Source: an uncultured Clostridia bacterium
Lineage (GTDB): Bacteria; Bacillota; Clostridia; Christensenellales; Aristaeellaceae
Length of the DNA: 32,476 bases
Reading direction: 5' to 3'
Assembly (NCBI GenBank): GCA_945928315.1
Contig: CAMENN010000025.1
Location: 1-32,476, forward strand
Position 1 is the stretch's first letter. Each line of letters opens with the position of its first letter. Positions 25,525 through 32,476 of this stretch are shown here, in pieces. A program made the position numbers and the translations under genes. The notes under the pieces are model-generated. The model ran no database searches, had not been told where the DNA came from, and saw nothing but the letters and a program-made list of their open reading frames with translations.

Positions 25525-25745
25525 GCCCTGGATTCGGCGTCCGCCGGGCGCTCATAGGTGATGAGGCCGCGGTTCACCTCGTCGATGGCGATGGAGACGG
25601 GCATGTTCTCCTTGTCCTTGGCGTCGATGAGCGGCGGAACGCCGTCGACGAGCTGGCGCGCGCGCTTGGACACCTCAACCACGAGGGTATAGCGGCAATC
25701 CGCCTTGTCAAGCAGCTGCAGGATGTTGGGATCGGTCATGGACAT
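25521..25745 (-). CDS. rpoZ: DNA-directed RNA polymerase omega subunit
   Basis: Omega helps assemble and stabilise RNA polymerase. The 74-residue protein has TDPNILQLLDKADCRYTLVVEVSKRARQL in its N-terminal half, including the conserved tyrosine and the SKRAR motif, and ends in a short acidic tail. The ATG has GAGGAGG about 8 nt upstream. It sits between gmk and coaBC, the standard order. Confidence 0.95.
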   Translation of the reverse strand: MSMTDPNILQLLDKADCRYTLVVEVSKRARQLVDGVPPLIDAKDKENMPVSIAIDEVNRGLITYERPADAESRA

Positions 25746-25774
25746 ATCGTTTTCCTCCTCGTTCTTGCGGTCGG

Positions 25775-26359
25775 TCAGCCATTGGCCATTTCTGTTTTCT
25801 CGATGAAAATCCCGCGAAGCCTTGCGTAGGCTGCGTCGAGATCGTCGTTGACAATCTGATAATCGTAGGCGGGCGCCATGTCAATCTCGCTGCGCGCGGC
25901 GGCGAGGCGGCGCTCAATCTTCTCGGGCGTCTCGGTGCCGCGCCCGCGCAGTCTGTGCTCAAGCTCCTCAAAGCTCGGCGGCAGGATGAACACGCTGACG
26001 CTCTCGGGCATGCGCGCCTTCACCTGGAGCGCTCCCTGCACGTCGATTTCAAGGATCACGCTGATGCCCCGCTGCAGCAGGCTCAGCACATGATCGCGCG
26101 GCGTGCCGTAGCAGTTGCCCGCATACTCCGCATGCTCCAGAAATTCGTTATTCGCGACGCGTTTTTCGAATTCCTGCCTGCTGATGAAAAAGTATTCGCG
26201 GCCGTTTTCCTCGCCCTCGCGCGGCTCGCGCGTGGTGGCGGAGACGGAATAGGCGATGCGGTCGCCGAACTCCTCGAACAGTTTTTTGTTGATCGTGCCC
26301 TTGCCCACGCCGGACGGACCGGAGACGACAAAGAGCACGCCCTTCTTCTGTGCCTGCAT
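25775..26359 (-). CDS. gmk: Guanylate kinase
   Basis: Phosphorylates GMP to GDP in nucleotide supply. The 194-residue protein has the P-loop GPSGVGKGT (14-22), then SVSATTREPREGEENGREYFFIS for GMP binding, and EIDVQGALQV. Length is typical. The ATG shares one base with the remA stop (TGATG), so translation is likely coupled. Confidence 0.97.
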   Translation of the reverse strand: MQAQKKGVLFVVSGPSGVGKGTINKKLFEEFGDRIAYSVSATTREPREGEENGREYFFISRQEFEKRVANNEFLEHAEYAGNCYGTPRDHVLSLLQRGISVILEIDVQGALQVKARMPESVSVFILPPSFEELEHRLRGRGTETPEKIERRLAAARSEIDMAPAYDYQIVNDDLDAAYARLRGIFIEKTEMANG

Positions 26360-26634
26360 CAGGGCTCTTCCTCCTCGACAATCGACGTGTTGTCCTTGAT
26401 GTCAAATCTGTGTGCAATCGTCTCCGGCTGCACCGCCGACAGAATCACATGGTCGCTGTCGGAGATGATCACCGCGCGCGTGCGGCGGCCGTAGGTCGCG
26501 TCGATGAGGCGGCGCTCCTCCTTGGCCTCCTGAATGATGCGCTTGACCGGCGCGGAATCCGGGCCGATGATCGCGATGATGCGGCTCGATGAAATGAAGT
26601 TGCCGTAGCCGACGTTGATGAGCTTGATCTCCAC
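26359..26634 (-). CDS. remA: RemA family regulator (DUF370)
   Basis: In Bacillus subtilis RemA is a DNA-binding activator of biofilm matrix genes; in clostridia its targets are mostly unknown. The 91-residue protein starts at a GTG at 26634 with GGAGG 6 nt upstream and reads [12 protein letters not shown]. It contains [20 protein letters not shown] and the [17 protein letters not shown] segment, the most conserved part of the family. It keeps the classic place between yicC and gmk. The acidic tail (EEEE) is unremarkable. Confidence 0.94.
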   Translation of the reverse strand: MEIKLINVGYGNFISSSRIIAIIGPDSAPVKRIIQEAKEERRLIDATYGRRTRAVIISDSDHVILSAVQPETIAHRFDIKDNTSIVEEEEP

Positions 26635-26655
26635 GTTACCCCTCCAGAGCGCGCG

Positions 26656-27528
26656 TCACTCGATGTTCTGCACCTGTTCGCGCAGCTTTTCGATCTCTCC
26701 CTTGGCCTGCACCACGCATTGCGCGATCTGCGCATCCATCGCCTTGGAGCCGATGGTGTTGACCTCGCGGTTGAGCTCCTGCACCAGAAAGTCGAGCTTG
26801 CGGCCCACGGGCTCGGACAGCTCGACCGTCGCGCGGATCTGTGCGATGTGACTGAGCAGACGCACCAGCTCCTCGTCGATGGCCGCGCGGTCGGCGAAGA
26901 TCGCGACCTCGGTGATCAGCCGCGCCTCGTCGATCTCCCCGTCGGTCAGCGCCGCGATGCGCTCGGCGAGCCGCGCGCGGTAGTCCTCCACGACCAGCGG
27001 CGCGCGCTGCGCGATCTCCCCGCGGATCTCCTCGATGCGCGTGAGCTTTTGCAGTATATCCTGCTTCATGCTCTCGCCCTCGCGCTCGCGCATGGCGATC
27101 AGCTCGCCCAGCGCCGCGGAGAGCGCCTCGTCAAACAGCTCGCGCACGGCCTGCTGATCCTCTTCCTTTTCCTGGATGGTCAGCACGTCGGGCATGCGCG
27201 CATATTCCTCGACGGACAGCCCGCCGCTCAGGGAGAGCGCCGCGGACAGCTCGCCGATGGCGCGCTGATACGCGCAGGCCAGCGCGGTATCCACCCGCAC
27301 CTCGCGCGCGTCGTCACGGTGATTCTCGTAGTTGACAAACACATCCACATGGCCGCGGCTCAGCCTCGCGGACACGCCGCGGCGAACCGCGTCGTCAAGA
27401 AATGCGAGATGACGCGGCAGCCGGTAGGAAGTATCCAGAAAGCGATGGTTGACGCTCTTGACCTCCACGGTCATCACGCGACCGTCGCGCTCCAGCTGGC
27501 AGCGCCCGTATCCCGTCATGCTCTGCAT
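26656..27528 (-). CDS. yicC: YicC family endoribonuclease-like protein
   Basis: YicC proteins have endoribonuclease activity in Escherichia coli and Bacillus (YloC). I start at the ATG at 27528, which lies 7 nt after AGGAGG and gives the family start MQSMTGYGR, 290 residues; a GTG two codons earlier is too near the SD. The N-terminal domain includes EVKSVNHRFLD and RGHVDVFVNYEN. The C-terminal half includes RLITEVAIFADRAAIDEELVRLLSHI and the conserved GRKLDFLVQELNREVNTIGSKA. First gene of the operon that runs through coaBC. Confidence 0.94.
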   Translation of the reverse strand: MQSMTGYGRCQLERDGRVMTVEVKSVNHRFLDTSYRLPRHLAFLDDAVRRGVSARLSRGHVDVFVNYENHRDDAREVRVDTALACAYQRAIGELSAALSLSGGLSVEEYARMPDVLTIQEKEEDQQAVRELFDEALSAALGELIAMREREGESMKQDILQKLTRIEEIRGEIAQRAPLVVEDYRARLAERIAALTDGEIDEARLITEVAIFADRAAIDEELVRLLSHIAQIRATVELSEPVGRKLDFLVQELNREVNTIGSKAMDAQIAQCVVQAKGEIEKLREQVQNIE

Positions 27529-27563
27529 GTCCACTCCTCCTTTGCAGGCGGTTTATCCTGTAT

Positions 27564-27572
27564 AGTATATCA
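27564..27572 (-). promoter_or_regulatory. Extended -10 promoter for yicC-remA-gmk-rpoZ-coaBC
   Basis: On the minus strand, TGATATACT is a TGn plus TATACT element in the 71-bp gap between ligA and yicC. The -35 region is T-rich and poor (ttcctt). A second hexamer TATACA begins 5 nt downstream. Start of transcription would be near 27557, leaving a leader of about 30 nt. No hairpin terminator is seen after ligA, so readthrough from ligA is also possible. Confidence 0.6.
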
Positions 27573-27599
27573 CGTTGCCGGAAAAAAGGAAATATCCAA

Positions 27600-29606
27600 T
27601 CATTCGCTGATTTTTCCTTCGTCGTTTTTGTTCACCAGCGCCATAAACTCCGCTTCGTCCATGATGCGCACGCCGAGGCTTTGCGCCTTTTCGAGCTTGC
27701 TGCCGGCGCTCTCGCCCGCCAGCACGACGCTCGTCTTTTTGGAGACGCTGCCGGCCGTCTTGCCGCCGTTCTGCCGGATGATCTCCTCGGCCTGCGCGCG
27801 CGTGAGCGTGGGCAGCGTGCCGGTGAGCACGAACGTCATGCCCGCAAAGAGCGTGCCCACGTCCTCCTGCGTCTTCGCCTGCGGGCTGACGCCTGCGGCG
27901 AGCAGCCGCTCCACGAAGTCGTAGTTCTCCTTCTGCGCGAAGAACTCGGTGATCGACGCGGCGACGATCTCGCCCACGTCGTCAAGCTGCGTGAGCTCCC
28001 CGGCGGGCGCATCCATCAGCGCCTGCAAAGAGCCGAAGTGCGCCATCAGGTCGCGCGCCGTCTTCTTGCCGATGTTCGGGATGCCGATGGCGAACAGGAA
28101 CGCGTCCAGCTCGCAGTGCTTGCTCTTTTCAAGCTCCGCGAGCAGCTTGTCCGCCTTCTTTTCGCCGAAGCCGCGCAGACCGACCATCTTTTCCTTTTCA
28201 AGCGTATACAGGTCGGCGGCGGAGCGCACGCCGAGCTGATCGTAAAACAGACCGGCGGTCTTTTCGCTGAACGCCTCGATGTCCATGCCCTGCCGGGACG
28301 CGAAGTGCGCCATGCGAGCGATGGCCTGCGGGCGGCAGCTCTCCCGGTTCAGGCAGAACAGATGCGCGCCGCGCGCGGTGACCGGACCGCCGCAGGCCGG
28401 ACAGACCGACGGCGGGACGATGTCGCTCTCCGGCGGCTCGCCCTCTTCCTCCCAGACGACGCCCATGATCTCCGGGATAACGTCGTTGGAGCGGCGCACC
28501 CAGACCTCACTGCCGATGCGCACGCGCTTGCGGCAGATGTCGCCGTAGTTGTTGAGCGTCGCGCGCTTCACCGTCACGCCGCAGATGTCCACCGGCTCGA
28601 GGTGCGCCAGCGGCGTCAGCTTGCCCGTGCGTCCCAGCTCCCAGGAGACATCGAGGAGCGTCGTGACCGTCTCCTCCGCCGGGAACTTGAAGGCGACCGA
28701 CCAGCGCGGGAACTTGTCCGTCGTGCCCAGCACCTCGCGGGTGCGCATGTCGGTGAGCTTGATCGTTGCGCCGTCGATGAGAAAGTCGAGCGTGTCGCGG
28801 TCCCGCTCGATCTCATGGACGATCTTCATGGCCTCTTCGATCGTGGCGGCCTCCCTGCACAGCGGGCTGACGCTCAGGCCGTTTTCCCGCAGGAAGGCGA
28901 GCATCTCCTGCTGTGTGGCGAAGCTCCTGCCCTCGATGTAGCCCACCTGATAGAAGAACGCGTCGAGATGGCGGCTGGCCGTCACCTTCGGATCGAGGTT
29001 GCGCAGCGCGCCGGCCGCGGCGTTGCGGGCGTTTTTGAGCGGCTCATCCGCCGTCTCGTTGTACTTTTTGAGCTGGGACAGGCGCATGATGCACTCGCCC
29101 TGCACCTCCATGCGGCCCGTGAACGGGATCGTCAGCGGGATCGTGCGGATGGTCATCGCCTGCGGCAGGATGGCCTCGCCAACCTCGCCGTTGCCGCGCG
29201 TCGCCGCCTGCACGAGCTGCCCGCCGTCATACGTCAGGTTGATCGTCAGGCCGTCGAGCTTGTACTCCACACAATAGGTGTTCTCCGGCAGGCCGCCGGC
29301 CTCCTGCGTGAGCTTCTGCGCGCGCTGCGCCCAGGCGAGGATTTCCTCCTCGCTCTGCGCCTTGTCCATGCTCCACAGGCGCGCGATGTGCCGGTGTTCC
29401 GAGAAGCCCTCCATCACCTGGCCGCCGACGCGCCGTGTGGGCGAATCCGGCAGGCGCACGCCCGTCTTCTCCTCGAGCGCGCGCAGCTCGGCGTACATCG
29501 CGTCCCACGCATCGTCGGACATCGCCGGCTCGTTCAGATCGTAATACCGGTGCGAGGCCTCGTTGAGCGCGCTTACCAGCTCGCGCATGCGCTGCTCGTC
29601 CTGCAT
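27600..29606 (-). CDS. ligA: NAD+-dependent DNA ligase
   Basis: Seals nicks in replication and repair using NAD+. The 668-residue protein has all domains: Ia and adenylation with catalytic Lys116 (EYKLDG), OB fold (KRATLNNYGDI), the four-Cys zinc finger (CPACGGP then CLNRESC, about 395-420), helix-hairpin-helix repeats (RGFGEKKADKLL, GIPNIGKKTARDL) and a C-terminal BRCT domain (about 590-668, FVLTGTLPTLTR, GGKTAGSVSKKT). Motifs vary slightly from the common form: KLDGLTINLTY has Thr where Ala is usual, and the substrate loop has LWSMDKA where LSLDNA-type sequences are common. It follows pcrA by 3 nt, with its SD inside the pcrA end. Confidence 0.96.
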   Translation of the reverse strand: MQDEQRMRELVSALNEASHRYYDLNEPAMSDDAWDAMYAELRALEEKTGVRLPDSPTRRVGGQVMEGFSEHRHIARLWSMDKAQSEEEILAWAQRAQKLTQEAGGLPENTYCVEYKLDGLTINLTYDGGQLVQAATRGNGEVGEAILPQAMTIRTIPLTIPFTGRMEVQGECIMRLSQLKKYNETADEPLKNARNAAAGALRNLDPKVTASRHLDAFFYQVGYIEGRSFATQQEMLAFLRENGLSVSPLCREAATIEEAMKIVHEIERDRDTLDFLIDGATIKLTDMRTREVLGTTDKFPRWSVAFKFPAEETVTTLLDVSWELGRTGKLTPLAHLEPVDICGVTVKRATLNNYGDICRKRVRIGSEVWVRRSNDVIPEIMGVVWEEEGEPPESDIVPPSVCPACGGPVTARGAHLFCLNRESCRPQAIARMAHFASRQGMDIEAFSEKTAGLFYDQLGVRSAADLYTLEKEKMVGLRGFGEKKADKLLAELEKSKHCELDAFLFAIGIPNIGKKTARDLMAHFGSLQALMDAPAGELTQLDDVGEIVAASITEFFAQKENYDFVERLLAAGVSPQAKTQEDVGTLFAGMTFVLTGTLPTLTRAQAEEIIRQNGGKTAGSVSKKTSVVLAGESAGSKLEKAQSLGVRIMDEAEFMALVNKNDEGKISE

Positions 29607-29609
29607 AGC

Positions 29610-32006
29610 TTATCCCTCCGTCTTGATGATCGGCGCGATGGACAGGGCAAACTCCTTCACACCCACGCGCGTGTCGTCAAATCTGATCATGATGCGCGCA
29701 TCGGCGCCGCTGCCGCTCACGCGCACGACCGCGCCGCGTCCGAACTTTCGGTGCATGACGTGGTCGCCCGCCGCAAAGAGCGATGGCTTTTCTGCCTCGC
29801 GTGCTGCGGACGGCACCACCTGCGCCGTCGGATTCATGCCGCGCTGCACACCCGCAACCGTCGTGCCGCCGACGCGCTCCGCATTGTTCATGCCCATGCC
29901 GCTGCCGCGGCTCCACGCGGCAAAGCTCTGGCGCTGGCCCTGCGGCTGCGCGACACCGGACTGAGCACGCGGCTTCCATGCTGATGCTGTCTCGGGCTTC
30001 TGGGCAAAGCTGCTGCCCTTGCTCCAGGCGGGCTGGCGCCACTGCCCGCTCTGCCAGCCGTCCTGCCGGGACGTGGCAAACCCGCCGCGCCGCTCGGAGA
30101 CATCCTCGATCAGCCGCGCCGGGATGTCGTCGATGAAGCGGGAGCGGTCGTTGAACTGCATCTGGTTGTAGAGCATGCGGCGCGAGGCATGCGACAGGTA
30201 CAGCCGCTCCCGCGCGCGCGTGATGCCCACATAACACAGCCGCCGCTCCTCCTCCATGCGCGCGGGATCGTCCCGGCTGCGCATGGATGGGAAGAGGTTT
30301 TCCTCCATGCCGATCATGAACACATTCGGGAACTCGAGGCCCTTGGCGCTGTGCAGCGTCATCATCGTCACCGCACCGCCGTCCTCGGTCATCGCGTCCA
30401 GGTCGGAGACGAGCGCGACGTTTTCGAGGTAATCCGTGAGCGTCGGGTTGTCCGCCTTGTCCTCAAATTCCTGCACCGCGCCGACAAACTCGCGGATGTT
30501 CTCCACGCGCGAGCGCGCCTCGTCGCTGTCCTCCTTGGCGTACTGGCTCTCCAGCCCCGTGGCGTCGATGACGTACTGCACCAGCTCGGTCAGCTTCATC
30601 GACTCGGCCATCATTGTGAGGCTCATCATCAGCTCGCCGAACTTTTCGACGCTCTTCTTCGCACGGTTCCCCAGCGTGTCCGGCACGTCCATGCAGGCCG
30701 TGAGCAGCGGCATCTCCTGTTCGGCGGCGTAGCGCGCCAACTCCGTGACCGTCGTATCGCCGATGGCGCGCTTTGGCACGTTGATGATGCGCCGCACGGA
30801 GATGTCGTCCGCCGGGTTGATCATCACGCGCAGGTAGGCCAGGATGTCCTTGACCTCCTTGCGGTCATAGAACCGCAGGCCGCCGTAGATCCTGTATTTG
30901 ACGCCTGTTTTGACGAACGCTTCTTCCATCACGCGGGATTGGGCGTTCGTTCGATAGAGCACGGCACAGCGCGATGCATCCTCGCCCTGCGCTTCCAGCG
31001 CGCGAATCTGCTCGCAGACCCATGCGGCCTCCTCACGCTCGTCGTCCGCGCGGTAGAGCCGGATCATCTCGCCCGGGCCCTGCTGCGTCCAGAGTGCCTT
31101 GTCCTTGCGGTTCTCGTTGCGTGCGATCACCTGATTGGCGGCGTCGAGGATGTTCGCCGAGGAGCGGTAGTTCTGCTCCAGCTTGATGACCGTCGCGTCC
31201 GGGAAGTCCTTTTCGAAGTCGAGGATGTTGCGGATGTCCGCGCCGCGCCAGCCGTAGATGGACTGGTCGTCATCGCCCACGACGCAGAGGTTGCGGCTCT
31301 GCTGCGCCAGCAGGCGCACAAGCATATACTGCGCATAGTTCGTGTCCTGATACTCATCGACGTGGATGTAGCGCAGCTTGCGCTGATATGCCTCGAGTAC
31401 CGGCGGATGCAGCGTGAACAGGTCGAGCGTCCTGACGATCAGGTCGTCGAAGTCGAGCGCGTTGGAGCTCTTGAGCTTCTCCTCATAGGCACTAAACACG
31501 TCGTGGATCATCTGACAGCGGTAGTCCCGGTCGCTCGAGGAAAACCACTCCTGCGGGCCGAGCAGCCTGTTCTTCGCGTCGGAGATCTTCGCCTTGATCT
31601 CGCGCGGCGGCAGAAACTTCTCGTCAATGTTGAGCTTTTTGAGGATCTCCTTGAGCGCGCTCATCTGGTCGTCGTCGTCGTAGATGGTGAACGAGCGCGT
31701 ATAGCCCAGCTTCTCGATGTCCCTGCGCAGGATCTTCGCGCAGCCCGCGTGGAACGTGGAGACCCACACCTCCTGCGCGCCTGGCCCGGCAAGCTTCTCG
31801 ATGCGCTCACGCATCTCCGCGGCGGCCTTGTTCGTGAACGTGATGGCCATGATGGCCCACGGGGGCACGCCGTGCTCGAGCAGGTTGGCCACCCGGTAGG
31901 TCAGCGCGCGCGTCTTGCCGGAGCCCGCACCGGCAAGCACCAAAAGCGGCCCCTCAAGCGTTTCCGCTGCGAGCCGCTGTTCTCTGTTCAGGTCGTCAAG
32001 ATTCAT
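29610..32006 (-). CDS. pcrA: UvrD/PcrA-type DNA helicase
   Basis: A superfamily 1A 3'-5' helicase acting in repair and in clearing protein and R-loop roadblocks. The 798-residue protein has the Q motif (LNREQRLA, 6-13), Walker A AGAGSGKT (25-32), ITFTNKAAAEMR, the Walker B segment HVDEYQDTN, DDQSIYGWRGAD, QNYRS, and late motifs TLHSAKGLEFPNVF and VGITRARERLYL. A low-complexity linker rich in Ser, Gln, Trp and Arg (about residues 640-740) leads to a C-terminal Tudor-like domain (GDHVMHRKFGRGAVVRV), the part of PcrA that binds RNA polymerase. The linker makes it longer than Bacillus PcrA. The ATG overlaps the yerC stop (ATGA). Confidence 0.96.
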   Translation of the reverse strand: MNLDDLNREQRLAAETLEGPLLVLAGAGSGKTRALTYRVANLLEHGVPPWAIMAITFTNKAAAEMRERIEKLAGPGAQEVWVSTFHAGCAKILRRDIEKLGYTRSFTIYDDDDQMSALKEILKKLNIDEKFLPPREIKAKISDAKNRLLGPQEWFSSSDRDYRCQMIHDVFSAYEEKLKSSNALDFDDLIVRTLDLFTLHPPVLEAYQRKLRYIHVDEYQDTNYAQYMLVRLLAQQSRNLCVVGDDDQSIYGWRGADIRNILDFEKDFPDATVIKLEQNYRSSANILDAANQVIARNENRKDKALWTQQGPGEMIRLYRADDEREEAAWVCEQIRALEAQGEDASRCAVLYRTNAQSRVMEEAFVKTGVKYRIYGGLRFYDRKEVKDILAYLRVMINPADDISVRRIINVPKRAIGDTTVTELARYAAEQEMPLLTACMDVPDTLGNRAKKSVEKFGELMMSLTMMAESMKLTELVQYVIDATGLESQYAKEDSDEARSRVENIREFVGAVQEFEDKADNPTLTDYLENVALVSDLDAMTEDGGAVTMMTLHSAKGLEFPNVFMIGMEENLFPSMRSRDDPARMEEERRLCYVGITRARERLYLSHASRRMLYNQMQFNDRSRFIDDIPARLIEDVSERRGGFATSRQDGWQSGQWRQPAWSKGSSFAQKPETASAWKPRAQSGVAQPQGQRQSFAAWSRGSGMGMNNAERVGGTTVAGVQRGMNPTAQVVPSAAREAEKPSLFAAGDHVMHRKFGRGAVVRVSGSGADARIMIRFDDTRVGVKEFALSIAPIIKTEG

Positions 32007-32332
32007 CGTTTGTTCCCATTGCCCTTTCCGGCCGCTTCATCCCGTTCGTCCAGCCTGCTGAGGATCTGCTGATAGCCGCCCGCTCCATAGGTCAGGCAGC
32101 GGTTGACGCGGCTGATGGTCGCCGTGCTCGCGCCCGTCTGCTCGGCGATCTCCTGATAGGTCACCTTCCGGCGGAGCAGGCGCGCAACGGCCAGGCGCTG
32201 CGCCACGGCCTGCAGCTCGTGAATGGTGAAGATGTCCTCAAAGAAGCGGTACGCCTCGTCCGTATTCCGCAGCTCAACCATCGCCATGGCCAGATCATCG
32301 ACCTGCCCGTTTCTCACTCGCTCGTCCAGCAT
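32003..32332 (-). CDS. YerC/YecD family TrpR-like regulator
   Basis: A small helix-turn-helix protein related to the Trp repressor; its ligand and targets are unknown. I start at the ATG at 32332 (GGAGG, 5 nt spacing), giving 109 residues; a GTG two codons upstream overlaps the SD. The N-terminal helices (about 18-55, FEDIFTIHELQAVAQRLAVA) match the family dimer core. TYQEIAEQTGASTATISRVNRCL (about 58-80) is the DNA-binding helix-turn-helix. First gene of the unit with pcrA and ligA, the same association as in Bacillus. It might regulate its own operon. Confidence 0.9.
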   Translation of the reverse strand: MLDERVRNGQVDDLAMAMVELRNTDEAYRFFEDIFTIHELQAVAQRLAVARLLRRKVTYQEIAEQTGASTATISRVNRCLTYGAGGYQQILSRLDERDEAAGKGNGNKR

Positions 32333-32363
32333 ACGCACCTCCGGGGAAAGATTGGATCATCCC

Positions 32364-32372
32364 ATTATACCA
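32364..32372 (-). promoter_or_regulatory. Extended -10 promoter for yerC-pcrA-ligA
   Basis: On the minus strand, TGGTATAAT has a perfect TATAAT with TGn. The position expected for -35 falls in the run of T belonging to the upstream terminator (tttttt). Transcription would begin near 32357, about 24 nt before the yerC ATG. Confidence 0.7.
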
Positions 32373-32384
32373 CAAAGGCCGGGC

Positions 32385-32423
32385 AAAAAAAAGACGGCGT
32401 TTTTCCGCCGCCGTCTTTTTTTT
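32385..32423 (-). terminator. Strong (bidirectional-looking) rho-independent terminator
   Basis: GACGGCG and CGCCGTC pair around a 9-nt loop, and the stem is flanked by eight A on one side and eight T on the other, so it can act on both strands. It lies between the yerC promoter and whatever lies right of the window, and insulates the yerC operon. Confidence 0.92.
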
Positions 32424-32476
32424 GTTGAAGTGTCAAACATAGGTTACACTTAGGGATCTGGAGAACAGTCAAGGGA
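32424..32476. other. Window edge, no assignable gene
   Basis: These 53 bases are too short to assign. On the minus strand one frame ends in a TAA at 32450-32452 and another stays open until a TAA inside the yerC promoter, so either could be the tail of a gene starting outside the window. A TTGACA hexamer is present, but no -10 lies at a suitable distance. Confidence 0.3.

Noticed and set aside
32424..32476. Possible transposase or other gene tail at the right edge
   Set aside because: Only a few codons are visible in each frame, with no family motif, so no call is justified.
1..32476. tRNA, rRNA, riboswitch, phage or insertion-sequence features
   Set aside because: I looked in the intergenic gaps, which are nearly all under 140 bp, and found only promoters, hairpins and ribosome-binding sites. 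No integrase, transposase or terminal inverted repeats were seen.

Overview
This window comes from a GC-rich, endospore-forming Clostridia-type Firmicute. The evidence is spoIVA with a sigma-E-like promoter, an Rnf complex in the clostridial C-D-G order, RemA, YerC and HemZ family members, GGAGG ribosome-binding sites, and gene orders close to those of Bacillus and Clostridium (yicC-remA-gmk-rpoZ-coaBC, pcrA-ligA, secD-secF-recJ-rel-dtd, zapA-U32-mutS2). The genus cannot be named from sequence alone. All 22 genes lie on the minus strand, so transcription runs from high to low coordinates. No tRNA, rRNA, insertion sequence or CRISPR array was seen.

Layout in transcription order: (1) 32372-27600, promoter then yerC-pcrA-ligA (regulator, helicase, NAD-dependent ligase). 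(2) 27572-24283, extended -10 promoter then yicC-remA-gmk-rpoZ-coaBC, closed by a strong terminator. (3) 24251-12401, near-consensus sigma-A promoter, then a small membrane-anchored protein of unknown function, secD, secF, a strong hairpin, recJ, rel, dtd, a metallo-beta-lactamase-fold hydrolase, hemZ, an uncharacterised gene, a cyclophilin and zapA, ending at a terminator-like hairpin. (4) 12390-6446, U32 peptidase-family protein, mutS2 and an HtrA-like protease, closed by a terminator. (5) 6426-4831, spoIVA alone under a putative sigma-E promoter with its own terminator. (6) 4717 to the left edge, the rnf operon: rnfC, rnfD and a giant rnfG cut by the window.

Most of the window is housekeeping. 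The remarkable part is rnfG. After an ordinary membrane-anchored FMN-binding domain, the frame continues without a stop through six more FMN-binding-type domains joined by Ala/Pro/Glu-rich linkers, and it is still open after 788 codons. Each domain has a G-[AV]-T-x-[ST] motif at the place where ApbE attaches FMN, so at least seven flavins are possible on one extracytosolic subunit. Two adjacent copies differ at one base in 294, which points to recent or ongoing expansion. The likely idea is a 'flavin wire' leading electrons to or from the Rnf complex. Secondary points are RNA structures around ribosome-binding sites (htrA, U32, recJ), a sigma-E-like promoter for spoIVA, and two genes of unknown function placed inside core operons.
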